A stretch of 64,000 nt of DNA, taken from assembly GCA_963734725.1 (NCBI GenBank), contig CAVTIX010000020.1, positions 124,001 through 188,000 on the forward strand, written 5' to 3'. The position numbers and the translations under genes are program-made. Source of the DNA: DASXKD01 sp963734725 (GTDB taxonomy: Bacteria; Actinomycetota; Actinomycetes; Streptosporangiales; Streptosporangiaceae). The notes beneath the pieces are model-generated. The model searched no databases and was not told where the DNA came from. It worked only from the letters and a program-made list of their open reading frames with translations. This document shows positions 56,996 to 63,808 of the stretch, piece by piece; position 1 is the stretch's first letter; every line of letters starts with the position of its first letter.

Positions 56996-58174
56996 TTGGG
57001 GATAAACGATCCGCTGGCCCCGGCGAAAGCGATGGAGGACAGCGCGGCTCAGAACTCGCCGCTGCGCTACTCGCCCGGCGAGATCGCGGAAGACCTCAGC
57101 CGCGCCGACCAGCTGCGCCGCGCGGTGATCAACAGCTACGGGCTGGACGACCTGCCCGCCCCGGAAGCGCTGATCGACGGCATCCTCTACCGCGACACCC
57201 TCGCGTGGCTGCACGGCAAGCCCGGGCACGGGAAGTCGTTCGTCGCCCTGGACTGGGCCGGGTGCGTCTCGGCCGGCTGGATGTGGCAAGGCCGCGTCAC
57301 CATGCAGGGCCCGGTGCTGTACGTCATCGCCGAAGGCGTCACCGGGCTCCGCCAGCGCGCCCGCGCCTGGGAGGACTACACCGGCCAGCGGACCGGAGTC
57401 GCCTTCCTGCCTGTCGCCGTGCAGTTCTTCAGCCCCATCGACCGCGCCGCGGTGATCGAGCTGGCACAGGACATCAAGCCAGTCCTGATCGTCATCGACA
57501 CGCAGGCACGGGTGACCGTCGGCGCCGACGAGAACTCCGCCCGGGACATGGGCGAGCTCGTCGCCGCGGCCGACCGGCTGCGCCAGGCCACTGGGGCCTG
57601 CGTGCTGTTCGTCCACCACGAATCACGCGCCGGCGAGAACATGCGCGGATCAACCGCCCTCGAAGGCGCCGCGGCGACGATCGTCCGCATCACCAAAGAC
57701 GGCACGCAGCTGCGGGCGGAGAACATCAAGCAGAAGGACGCCGTGCCGTTCGACCCCATCCGGCTGCGCCTCGCCGCGCGCCTGGAAAGCGCCGTCGTTT
57801 GCTCTCACGACGGGCTGGGAGCAACCGAGGAACTGAACGCGTCAGAGGAGAAGATCCTCGACACGCTGCGGGAGTCGTTTGGGAGTAACGGCGCGCCCGC
57901 GTCACGCCTTCACAGAGCCTCCGCGCTACCCGAGTCGTCGTTCTACCGGGCGCTGAAAAGGCTGGCTGACCTGGGTGAAGTCGTCAACATCGGCAACAAG
58001 AAGCGGACCCTCTACGTGCTGCATGAGCACGACACCCAAGACGTACTCCCAACTACTCCCAACGACTCCCACGGGAGCACGACAGCCCTTACTCCCAACT
58101 CCCACACCCCTTTAGGGGTGGGAGTTGGTGGGAGTAACCGCTCCAGTGAGACGGCAGGAGGGCCTCGTCAGTGA
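56996..58174 (+). CDS. RecA-fold Rep-type ATPase of an integrative/plasmid-like element
   Basis: 392 residues from TTG 56996 (an ATG at 57032 is the alternative). Walker A HGKPGHGKSFVALDWAG (about 71-87), Walker B VLIVIDTQARV, VLFVHHESRAGENMRGSTAL; the C-terminal third has a winged-helix-like segment (SEEKILDTLRESF, SSFYRALKRLADLGEV). The layout matches RepA/AAA_25 helicases that help actinobacterial integrative elements replicate. The last ~35 codons contain iterons and a large hairpin. Overlaps the next start (GTGA). Confidence 0.82.
   Translation: MGINDPLAPAKAMEDSAAQNSPLRYSPGEIAEDLSRADQLRRAVINSYGLDDLPAPEALIDGILYRDTLAWLHGKPGHGKSFVALDWAGCVSAGWMWQGRVTMQGPVLYVIAEGVTGLRQRARAWEDYTGQRTGVAFLPVAVQFFSPIDRAAVIELAQDIKPVLIVIDTQARVTVGADENSARDMGELVAAADRLRQATGACVLFVHHESRAGENMRGSTALEGAAATIVRITKDGTQLRAENIKQKDAVPFDPIRLRLAARLESAVVCSHDGLGATEELNASEEKILDTLRESFGSNGAPASRLHRASALPESSFYRALKRLADLGEVVNIGNKKRTLYVLHEHDTQDVLPTTPNDSHGSTTALTPNSHTPLGVGVGGSNRSSETAGGPRQ
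58045..58137. other. Iteron cluster with hairpin, candidate replication origin
   Basis: Tandem 10-mers ACTCCCAACT at 58045, 58055 and 58065 (the last degenerate) and another at 58091. This copy opens a long hairpin: ACTCCCAACTCCCACACCCC (58091-58110), loop TTT, and the inverted AGGGGTGGGAGTTGGTGGGA plus GT (58114-58135). All lie inside the 3' end of the rep gene. Iterons within or next to rep are the usual origin layout of such replicons; inference. Confidence 0.55.
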
Positions 58175-58441
58175 CCAATCCAGGCGAGGAACAGATAGGG
58201 CGCGCGCTCTGCACTGCCTGCGGCCGGGCCGCCGCCGCGCGTCCTCTGCGCGTGCGGCCATCCCGTCACCAGTCACGAGATCAACCGGGCTGGCACCCGG
58301 TCGTATTGCTACCGCATCAGCCCGCACGGGCGCTGCCCATGCCAGGAGCTCACCCCACCGAAGGATGTTCCCAGTCATCGCGACCGCCGCGCCCAGACGT
58401 GCGATGTATCAGCGGAGAAGGGCTCGCCTCTGCATAGGTAG
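58171..58441 (+). pseudogene. Small zinc-ribbon protein, frameshifted
   Basis: GTG 58171 overlaps the rep stop, with AGGAGGG upstream. It starts GRALCTACGRAA; near 58245-58252 the frame shifts, and the alternative frame reads CACGHPVTSHEINRAG, then YCYRISPHGRCPCQEL to a stop at 58441. Four CxC/CxxC pairs fit small zinc proteins common in actinobacterial elements. Real decay or base-calling error. Confidence 0.55.
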
Positions 58442-58443
58442 GA

Positions 58444-58465
58444 CTCTCCCGCGGGGGCGGGAGAG
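58444..58465 (+). terminator. 9-bp hairpin after the zinc-ribbon gene
   Basis: CTCTCCCGC pairs with GCGGGAGAG around GGGG, 3 bp after the stop. No U tract. Confidence 0.5.
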
Positions 58466-58485
58466 CAAGCGAAAGGTCACCTCAA

Positions 58486-59028
58486 ATGCGCCGATTCCGA
58501 TCACTCGCCACCCGGATACCAGTCCTAATCTTCTCGACGCTCGCGGTCGCCCTGTCCATTGGCGGCGGCGCCTACGCGTCCACCCAGGCCGCCGGCGGCG
58601 GCCCGGGCGCCAACCTCCCCAGAAACCTGCCAGCACTCACCCACGTCCATCACCCGGCCGGCAGCCAGGCCGCTACGTCGACTGGGGTCACGTTCCACGG
58701 CCTGTCCCTGGCCAACGGCTGGCAGTCGCAGAACGCCAACTCCGGAACCGGCAACCCCAGGGTGGCCCTCCAGAATGGCGTCGTCTACCTGAAGGGGTCG
58801 GTGGCTCAGCCCACCCCAGGCAGCTCCCTCTTCGCCCTCCTGCCGTCGGCGGACCGGCCGGTCAACACCATGCTCATCCCCGTCTGGACGAGTGGTAGCA
58901 ACCTGGGGACTCTCGAGATCTTCGCGGACGGAAGGATGTTCCTGTTCTCGAATACCCCGTGCGGATCGGGAGACACCGCCCAGTGCTTCACCTCGCTGGC
59001 CACGATTTCCTTCCCACTCGGCTCCTAG
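58486..59028 (+). CDS. Secreted protein of unknown function
   Basis: 180 residues. Signal peptide RRFRSLATRIPVLIFSTLAV then Ala/Gly to about residue 33; the mature part is a beta-rich, Ser/Asn-rich domain (GVTFHGLSLANGWQSQN, NGVVYLKGSVAQP, GTLEIFADGRMFLFS) with two cysteines near the end that may form a disulphide. GAAAGG lies 9 bases before ATG 58486. It resembles a cargo gene; no family recognised. Confidence 0.65.
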   Translation: MRRFRSLATRIPVLIFSTLAVALSIGGGAYASTQAAGGGPGANLPRNLPALTHVHHPAGSQAATSTGVTFHGLSLANGWQSQNANSGTGNPRVALQNGVVYLKGSVAQPTPGSSLFALLPSADRPVNTMLIPVWTSGSNLGTLEIFADGRMFLFSNTPCGSGDTAQCFTSLATISFPLGS

Positions 59029-59498
59029 CACGGCGGCGACAGCCCACCGTCCTTTTACCGGGGCGGTGGCCGTCGCACGGTCCGCACCGTCCTGGCGATT
59101 GTGACAGTTGCCCTGCATGGCGATGGGCAGTGTGACCGTCGAAGGCCCCTCCGACCACCCGCCATAGTCACCATGAGAACCGATGCGGCGGACAATGGCC
59201 CTGCTCGTCTTCCCAACGGCCACACAATCCCCAGCAGCATCGCCTGCACCATCCGCGGGTACGGCCGACGCCGCCCGGCGCTCACAGCCGCGTACAGCGC
59301 CGCGCGGCACTCCCGGAAGGACCCGTCTTTCTTCAGGGGGCCTGACCGGGCACGCCGTGCGTTCCCGTGTGTGTGTCCGAGCGTCAAACCTTTGACGTCA
59401 AAGTGGCACGATTGGACCATGGCTGATAACGGCTCGCTCCGGACCCGGCGTCGGCCCGGGCTGGTGGCATGAGCTTGGCGACTTGCGATGATCGTTAG
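59029..59498. other. Intergenic stretch with a perfect 14-bp palindrome
   Basis: 470 bp without a convincing gene. CTTTGACGTCAAAG (59390-59403) is a perfect palindrome, with a further GTCAAA just before it at 59383. It could be an operator for a dimeric regulator. Confidence 0.45.
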
Positions 59499-59894
59499 GT
59501 GGCAGAGGGGGCGCGGGAGCGGCGGGAGGCGATGCGGCAACTTGAGGAACTGCGCCGCAGGCTCGCTGCGGCTGAGGACGCGCTGACTGATGCTCACGCG
59601 GCGATGAAGCGGGCCGAGACCGCGTTCGACGCCGCGAGCGACCGTTTCGACGCCGCGGAGCGTGCCCTCGATGAGGCCCGTGAGGAACGCGGCCAGGCGC
59701 GGCGGGAACGGTACGCCGCGCGGCAGGCGCACGATCGGGCAGCGATCGCCGCGGGCCGGCTCCAGCGGCGCGTCACCGAGCTGTCCGGCTGGCTGGCTGA
59801 GTTAACGAGCACAGCGCCCCGCCAGGGCGTCCACCCGCCCCGGCGGGGCATGGCTCCTGACTTCCCGCGCCCCAGGGTCATATTCGCGTCGTGA
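59499..59894 (+). CDS. Coiled-coil protein, copy 1
   Basis: 131 residues from GTG 59499, with a GATGAT box six bases upstream. Residues 5-95 are one charged coiled coil (REAMRQLEELRRRLAAAEDA, FDAASDRFDAAERALDEARE) followed by a short tail. A paralogue lies at 61536 beyond the third attachment site, so this gene pair marks related elements. Function unknown. Confidence 0.7.
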   Translation: MAEGARERREAMRQLEELRRRLAAAEDALTDAHAAMKRAETAFDAASDRFDAAERALDEAREERGQARRERYAARQAHDRAAIAAGRLQRRVTELSGWLAELTSTAPRQGVHPPRRGMAPDFPRPRVIFAS

Positions 59895-59944
59895 GAGAAC
59901 TCTCATACGGACCGGGCCCCTGCCTGCCGTGACCGGACAAGCGT

Positions 59945-59950
59945 TCTAAT
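59945..59950 (+). promoter_or_regulatory. -10 box, leaderless
   Basis: TCTAAT, six bases, ATG 59957. Confidence 0.5.
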
Positions 59951-59956
59951 TGTGGC

Positions 59957-60199
59957 ATGGGCGTGCAGCGGCCTGACTGGCCTTACCCGGAGCGGTGCGG
60001 AAACGGGCACGAATGGGGCCCTGGCCGGGTGCTCGTTTCGTGGGAGCGCTGCCACTGTGCCCCGGCCCGAGAGGCGCACTCCGAGCGGGCCGCGTGGGGG
60101 CACCTGGCGGTGGCGTGCCGGGTGCCCAGGCGCCGGTCGGTGTGGTACCAGCCGCGGCACGAGCCACGTCTGCCGGCCCGGGCGGCTGGCGGTGATTGA
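59957..60199 (+). CDS. Small zinc-binding mobile-element protein
   Basis: 80 residues: RCGNGHEWGPGRVLVSWERC HCAPA, then VACRVPRRRSVWYQPRHEP. Cys/His pairs (CGNGH, CHC, C) suggest one zinc site. Found next to the coiled-coil gene here and, in decayed form, after copy 2. Unknown role. Confidence 0.65.
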   Translation: MGVQRPDWPYPERCGNGHEWGPGRVLVSWERCHCAPAREAHSERAAWGHLAVACRVPRRRSVWYQPRHEPRLPARAAGGD

Positions 60200-60200
60200 A

Positions 60201-60375
60201 GGCCCCCGGCCGGGGTGCTGGGGGGCCGGCCGGGGGCCGCGAGGTGTCGGCTACCCGGCGGGGCCGCGTTCATGCGCATGAAAATGACCCGGGACGGGGG
60301 GCGCCCCCGTCCCCCGACGTCCCCGCCCCGGGCTCCCTCCTCCGGGGGGAGGGAACCCGGGCGCTACCCGGGTGC
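60201..60375. terminator. Cluster of three hairpins between convergent genes
   Basis: GGCCCCCGGCCGG/CCGGCCGGGGGCC (60201-60213 with 60226-60238, 13 bp perfect), a palindrome GGGACGGGGGGCGC plus CCCCGTCCC (60291-60313), and a longer imperfect stem around CTCCCTCC/GGAGGG (60331-60375). The first clearly terminates the zinc-protein transcript. Confidence 0.65.
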
Positions 60376-60393
60376 GCCGGGATTATGCGGCGT

Positions 60394-60507
60394 TCACTCG
60401 GACGCCTGTTCTTCGAGGCACTCCACCAGTGCTTCCGGGCTGTGCGCGTTCACCACCCGGTGTTCATCGTCCCAGCGCCGGGAGCACCTTAGCCGAACGG
60501 GGAATGC
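60394..60507 (-). pseudogene. C-terminal scar of a small element protein
   Basis: Minus strand reads RWDDEHRVVNAHSPEALVEC then LEEQASE-stop at 60394. It resembles the C-terminal pattern of the intact neighbour (STSADDLARQVREHEERQR); no start is visible. Confidence 0.4.
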
Positions 60508-60708
60508 TTATCGCTGCCGCTCCTCGTGCTCGCGCACCTGGCGGGCGAGGTCATCCGCCGACGTGGAGCGGAACACCACAGGCGGGGAGGACAACCGGCG
60601 CCGGGCGTACAGCAGGCCGCCGACGCCGGTCCAGCATTCCCATCCGCGGGGAAGCTTGCCATACAGCGGTGCGAGCGGATCGGGGGGACGGCTGGCAGAG
60701 TTAGCCAT
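60508..60708 (-). CDS. Small hypothetical mobile-element protein
   Basis: 66 residues from ATG 60708 with AGGAGG nine bases upstream. LPRGWECWTGVGGLLYARRR then SADDLARQVREHEERQR, a type common among integrative elements of Streptomyces-like bacteria. Divergent from the GntR gene. Confidence 0.6.
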   Translation of the reverse strand: MANSASRPPDPLAPLYGKLPRGWECWTGVGGLLYARRRLSSPPVVFRSTSADDLARQVREHEERQR

Positions 60709-60801
60709 TGGGTTCGCCTCCTGGTAGGCGGATCAAGGCCCCGGTTTGGTGTGGAAGCACCGGCCGGGGCCGCTTAGGTGCTGGCCCTGTCACGCTACGC
60801 T

Positions 60802-60827
60802 CAACGTAGGTCAACGTCTACCAACGT
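60802..60827 (+). promoter_or_regulatory. CAACGT triplet operator upstream of gntR
   Basis: CAACGT at 60802, 60812 and 60822, 10 bp apart, 40-70 bp before the GntR start and in the divergent intergenic region. Probably the repressor's own operator; the same motif recurs beside attachment sites 2 and 3. Confidence 0.6.
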
Positions 60828-60858
60828 TGGCTAAGGATGACCCTTGTACCTGGTCAGC

Positions 60859-60864
60859 TAGCTT
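60859..60864 (+). promoter_or_regulatory. -10 box of gntR, leaderless
   Basis: TAGCTT, six bases, GTG 60871. Confidence 0.5.
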
Positions 60865-60870
60865 GATCAT

Positions 60871-61119
60871 GTGGACGTGCCGAAGATCAACCCGCGTGCC
60901 GCCGAGCCGCCACACCGGCAGATCGCGGCATGGCTGCGCGCGCGGATCGAAGCGGGCGAGTTCGAGCCCGACGTTGACCCGCTGCCGTCCGAGGCTTGGC
61001 TTGTCGGCGCGTTCGGTGTGGCACGCGACACCGCCCGGCGCGCGATAGCCGTCCTGCGGGACGAGGGCCTCGTCCACACCGTGCCGCACCGTGGGACCTA
61101 CGTCGTGCCGCGAAGCTAG
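60871..61119 (+). CDS. Minimal GntR-type winged-helix repressor
   Basis: 82 residues, only the DNA-binding domain: RQIAAWLRARIEAGEFEPDV, LPSEAWLVGAFGVARDTARR, LRDEGLVHTVPHRGTYVV. No effector domain. Such short GntR proteins (KorSA-like) control transfer and integration of actinobacterial elements. It lies 138 bp from core 3 and between two CAACG triplets, so it may also act in recombination direction; inference. Confidence 0.8.
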   Translation: MDVPKINPRAAEPPHRQIAAWLRARIEAGEFEPDVDPLPSEAWLVGAFGVARDTARRAIAVLRDEGLVHTVPHRGTYVVPRS

Positions 61120-61156
61120 TCCGCAGTCAGTCCGCGTGTCGCAGCAGTCCGCAGAA
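61118..61156 (+). repeat. Arm-type repeats, element B right end
   Basis: AGTCCGCAGTC (61118), AGTCCGCGTGT (61129) and AGTCCGCAGAA (61146), the same motif as at 56135. They follow directly on the gntR stop. Confidence 0.65.
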
Positions 61157-61170
61157 TGGCCGTCTCCTGC

Positions 61171-61195
61171 CAACGCGGACCAACGCCAGCCAACG
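61171..61195 (+). repeat. CAACG triplet, element B right end
   Basis: CAACG at 61171, 61181 and 61191, 10 bp apart; the last lies 66 bp before the core, compared with 68-69 bp at site 2. Confidence 0.6.
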
Positions 61196-61256
61196 GTAAA
61201 TAGGCAGGTCAGACAGGGTGTCGGGCGCATCGGTGCAGGTGACCGCCCTGCTGCGC

Positions 61257-61279
61257 GAGTTCGAGCTCTACTACGATGT
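61257..61279 (+). other. Attachment site 3 (perfect copy of the glnA 3' end)
   Basis: 23 bases identical to 27207-27229, reading EFELYYDV in the glnA frame, but then TGG-GCA and onward instead of a stop (next stop after WAAHLA). Preceded by arms and the CAACG triplet, followed by an arm copy 76 bp after the core start. Confidence 0.85.
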
Positions 61280-61535
61280 CTGGGCAGCACACCTAGCTTG
61301 ACCTGCATCGCAGTCATCTCGCGCGCTGCGTACAGTCCGCAGGATTCGGCGACTCGCGCCGACGGCGGGCACCACGGCCCGGACTAAGTGCCGTTCGAAA
61401 AGCAAGCGGTCCGGTGCCGCATCCCGCGAGCCGGTCACGCACATTCTCAGCGCGTGGCCTCGATCGCGGCCGTTAGGAGCCATTCTGTGGTGTGCGCGGG
61501 CGTCAGTGCTGGAACTGCCTGGCATCCTCGATCAT
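61280..61535. other. Left end of element C
   Basis: Non-coding stretch with an arm-type 11-mer AGTCCGCAGGA at 61334-61344. The minus frame stopping at 61271 reads RAVVPAVGASRRILRTVRS, which faintly resembles an integrase C-terminus, but the homology is too weak to call. Confidence 0.5.
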
Positions 61536-61850
61536 GTGGTTAACGAGGCGCGGGAACGCCGCGAGGCGATGCGGCAGCTTGCCGACCTGCGCCGCAGGCT
61601 GGAGGCCGCCGAGGGCGCACTAACCGATGCGCTGGCCGCGTTGAAGCGGGCCGAGGAAGCTTTCGATGCTGCCAGCGACAGGTTCGATGCGGCTGAACGT
61701 GCTCTCGATGTGGCCCGTGAGGAGCGCGCCCAGGCACGGCGGGACAGGTACGCGGCCCGGCAAGCGTACGAGAGGACCAGTGCGACGGCGGACCGTCTCG
61801 CGCGGCGGGTGCGCGAGACGTCCGAACGCTTGGACCAGGCAGCGGAGTGA
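61536..61850 (+). CDS. Coiled-coil protein, copy 2
   Basis: 104 residues from GTG 61536 (CATCCT box seven bases upstream; GTG 61506 is an alternative). EARERREAMRQLADLRRRLE, FDAASDRFDAAERALDVARE: clearly a paralogue of 59499, about three quarters identical by eye over 90 residues. Beyond it a decayed relative of the zinc protein (59957) is traceable at 61868-62020 (GHDWGPGLGRF). Confidence 0.7.
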   Translation: MVNEARERREAMRQLADLRRRLEAAEGALTDALAALKRAEEAFDAASDRFDAAERALDVAREERAQARRDRYAARQAYERTSATADRLARRVRETSERLDQAAE

Positions 61851-61867
61851 CCAGCTACGCTCCAACT

Positions 61868-62120
61868 GTGCCCGGGCGGCCCGGCCAACGGCGATTGACC
61901 GCCCGTCGGCCCGGACAAGCACGGGCACGACTGGGGGCCGGGCTTGGGGCGCTTCACCCGCCGCCTGCCGGGCGCCGGGCGGCGGTCGGTGCGATGCTAT
62001 CGCTGCGGCGATGGTGTTGATCCGGCACTTGCCGTGGCCTGGGCTGCTCGCTGTCCCGGCCAGCGCATCACGGATCGCATTCATGGCCCGTGCCATGCGG
62101 TCGGTACTGGCGCCCTGACG
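61868..62120 (+). pseudogene. Decayed zinc-protein paralogue
   Basis: TACGCT box at 61856, GTG 61868, then, after a frame change, KHGHDWGPGLGRFTRR and RRSVRCYRCGDG, matching the pattern of the gene at 59957 (GHEWGPG, RRSVWY). No intact frame. Confidence 0.45.
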
Positions 62121-62177
62121 GGCCGACACGCTGCACTGCCGGGCTGCGGGCGCCCCGGCCCGCTGCGCGGACCATGA

Positions 62178-62927
62178 TCACCCGGCCAGGGCGCCTGGTT
62201 TGGTCGCTTGGATGATCGCGGCGTGCAGGTCGGGCGCGGCGTCATAGGTGAGCGTGACGGTGATGTGGGTGAACCCAGCGGCCCGCAGCAGATCGCGGTA
62301 CTGGGCCTGGGTGAGGGTGCCGTTGACGCAGCCGACCTGTTGCTCGGCGCCGGCGCGCTGGACGGGGTCGGTGCCGTCGCTAGCGATGACGTCGCTGACG
62401 CCCAGCCGGCCGCCGGGCCGCAGCACCCGGAAGGCCTCGGCCAGCACGCGGGGCTTGTCGGTGGACAGGTTGATGACGCAATTGGAGATGATCACGTCCA
62501 CGTGCCCGCCGGGCAGCGGGATGTCCTCGATGTGTCCGGGCAGAAAGCTGGCGTTGGTGACACCGGATGCGGCGGCGTTAGCGCGGGCGAGGGCGAGCAT
62601 GTCGGGGCTGGCGTCCATGCCGTAGGCGGTGCCGCCTGGGGCAACCCGGCGGGCCGACAGCAGCACGTCCAGGCCGCCACCTGAGCCCAGGTCCAAGACG
62701 GTCTCGCCGGGATGCAGGTCGGCGACTGCGAGAGGGTTGCCGCAGCCCAGGCTGGCCTGCAGCGCGCCTTCGGGAACGTCACCAGTGGCGGTGTAGGCAG
62801 CGGCGCCGAAGCACCCCGCGTCCAGCTCGCCGTCGGTGATGGCGCCGCCAGCCAGGGCGGTGCGGGCCAGGCCGGAGTACCGGTTGAGGACGGCGTCCCG
62901 GGTACTTGGTGCAGGGTGATCGGTCAC
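62178..62927 (-). CDS. arsM: Arsenite S-adenosylmethionine methyltransferase
   Basis: 249 residues from GTG 62927 (AAGGAG eight bases upstream). SAM site VLDLGSGGGLDVLLSARRV, and the As(III)-binding cysteines: Cys 39 (DAGCFG), Cys 62 (SLGCGNP), about 150 (SNCVINL) and about 200 (VGCVNG). It methylates arsenite stepwise to volatile or less retained species. Nineteen bases after arsR, so controlled by arsenic through that repressor. Confidence 0.92.
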   Translation of the reverse strand: MTDHPAPSTRDAVLNRYSGLARTALAGGAITDGELDAGCFGAAAYTATGDVPEGALQASLGCGNPLAVADLHPGETVLDLGSGGGLDVLLSARRVAPGGTAYGMDASPDMLALARANAAASGVTNASFLPGHIEDIPLPGGHVDVIISNCVINLSTDKPRVLAEAFRVLRPGGRLGVSDVIASDGTDPVQRAGAEQQVGCVNGTLTQAQYRDLLRAAGFTHITVTLTYDAAPDLHAAIIQATKPGALAG

Positions 62928-62946
62928 TGGCGCGCTCCTTTGGGGA

Positions 62947-63276
62947 TCACGTGGCCGGGACGGGCGCGGGGCGGCCCATCACGATGTCGGCGGCGGTGGG
63001 GAAGCACTCCACGCACGCGTCGTTGATCCGGTAATAGGTGGTGGTGCCCCGGTGCTTGGCCAGCAGGAACCGCACGTCCGCCAGAACCTTCAGGTGCTTG
63101 GAGACGGTTGACTGGACCACGTCCATGGCGGCGACGATCTCCCCCACGTTCATCGGCGCGCCGCGGCGGGCCAGCAGGGAGACGATCTGGATCCTGGTCG
63201 GGTCGGCGAGCGCCTTGAACCAAGTGGCGTACTCAGTGGCGGTGGGGCGGTCAAGCGGCCGGGCAAGCTCGTTCAT
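62947..63276 (-). CDS. arsR: ArsR/SmtB repressor 1
   Basis: 109 residues. Winged HTH FKALADPTRIQIVSLLARRG, DVVQSTVSKHLKVLADVRFL. The usual CxC in helix 3 is absent; instead Cys 88 and Cys 91 (ACVECF) in the C-terminal helix may hold As(III), as in alternative ArsR types. Upstream partner of arsM. Confidence 0.88.
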   Translation of the reverse strand: MNELARPLDRPTATEYATWFKALADPTRIQIVSLLARRGAPMNVGEIVAAMDVVQSTVSKHLKVLADVRFLLAKHRGTTTYYRINDACVECFPTAADIVMGRPAPVPAT

Positions 63277-63279
63277 CGC

Positions 63280-63299
63280 TCATCGACGATAATCGATGA
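63280..63299. promoter_or_regulatory. Operator of arsR1-arsM
   Basis: TCATCGA-N6-TCGATGA, a perfect 7-bp inverted repeat starting four bases before the arsR1 start codon. Confidence 0.65.
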
Positions 63300-63357
63300 A
63301 AGACTGGAAGGGAAGAGCCGGGCCGCGCCCGGGTCAGGGCGGGCTTGAGAGGCGGCC

Positions 63358-63717
63358 CTACCGGGGCGGCTCTCCAATCAGGGCGCCAAGGCTGGCCAGG
63401 GCCTGGGTGCGCGCCCGGTAGTACACCCATACGCCGCGCCTTTCCCGGTCCAACAGGCCCGCCTCGTGCAGGACCTTCAGGTGGTGGCTAATCGTCGGCT
63501 GGGTCAAGTCGAACGCCTCGTTCAGGTCACATACGCAGGCCTCGCCGCCCGGGTGCGAGGCGATCAGGGACATCAGCCGCAGCCGCACCGGTTCGGCCAA
63601 CGCCTTCAACTGCGGCGCGACCAGTTCGGCCTGCTCGACAGTAAATGGCTCGCGAGCCAGTGGCGGGCAGCAGGCGGCGCTGTCGGCAATGGTCAGCAGC
63701 GGAAGAGACTTCGACAT
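63358..63717 (-). CDS. arsR: ArsR/SmtB repressor 2
   Basis: 119 residues from ATG 63717. KALAEPVRLRLMSLIASHPG, the metal-binding ACVCDLNEAF (Cys 61 and 63) in the recognition region and TQPTISHHLKVLHEAGLLDR. Cys 16-17 near the N-terminus may add a third ligand, as in class II ArsR. Divergent from the VOC-protein gene with a shared operator. Confidence 0.9.
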   Translation of the reverse strand: MSKSLPLLTIADSAACCPPLAREPFTVEQAELVAPQLKALAEPVRLRLMSLIASHPGGEACVCDLNEAFDLTQPTISHHLKVLHEAGLLDRERRGVWVYYRARTQALASLGALIGEPPR

Positions 63718-63737
63718 ATGTCTATATTGACAGATGT
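63714..63737. promoter_or_regulatory. Operator between arsR2 and the VOC gene
   Basis: ACATATGTC-N6-GACAGATGT (8 of 9 positions pair), overlapping the arsR2 start. Fits the ArsR operator form; a related half-site GATGTCTA follows at 63741. Confidence 0.65.
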
Positions 63738-63808
63738 CGATGTCTATGGCAAGCTCCGCAGCAACAAAACATAGACGGTTATCTAAGTCTCGGAGCCGGG
63801 AGGTTTTC

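Noticed and set aside
61271..61525. Integrase C-terminus at site 3
   Set aside because: RAVVPAVGASRRILRT is suggestive by position, but RHxS and the catalytic Tyr block are missing; not called as a gene.
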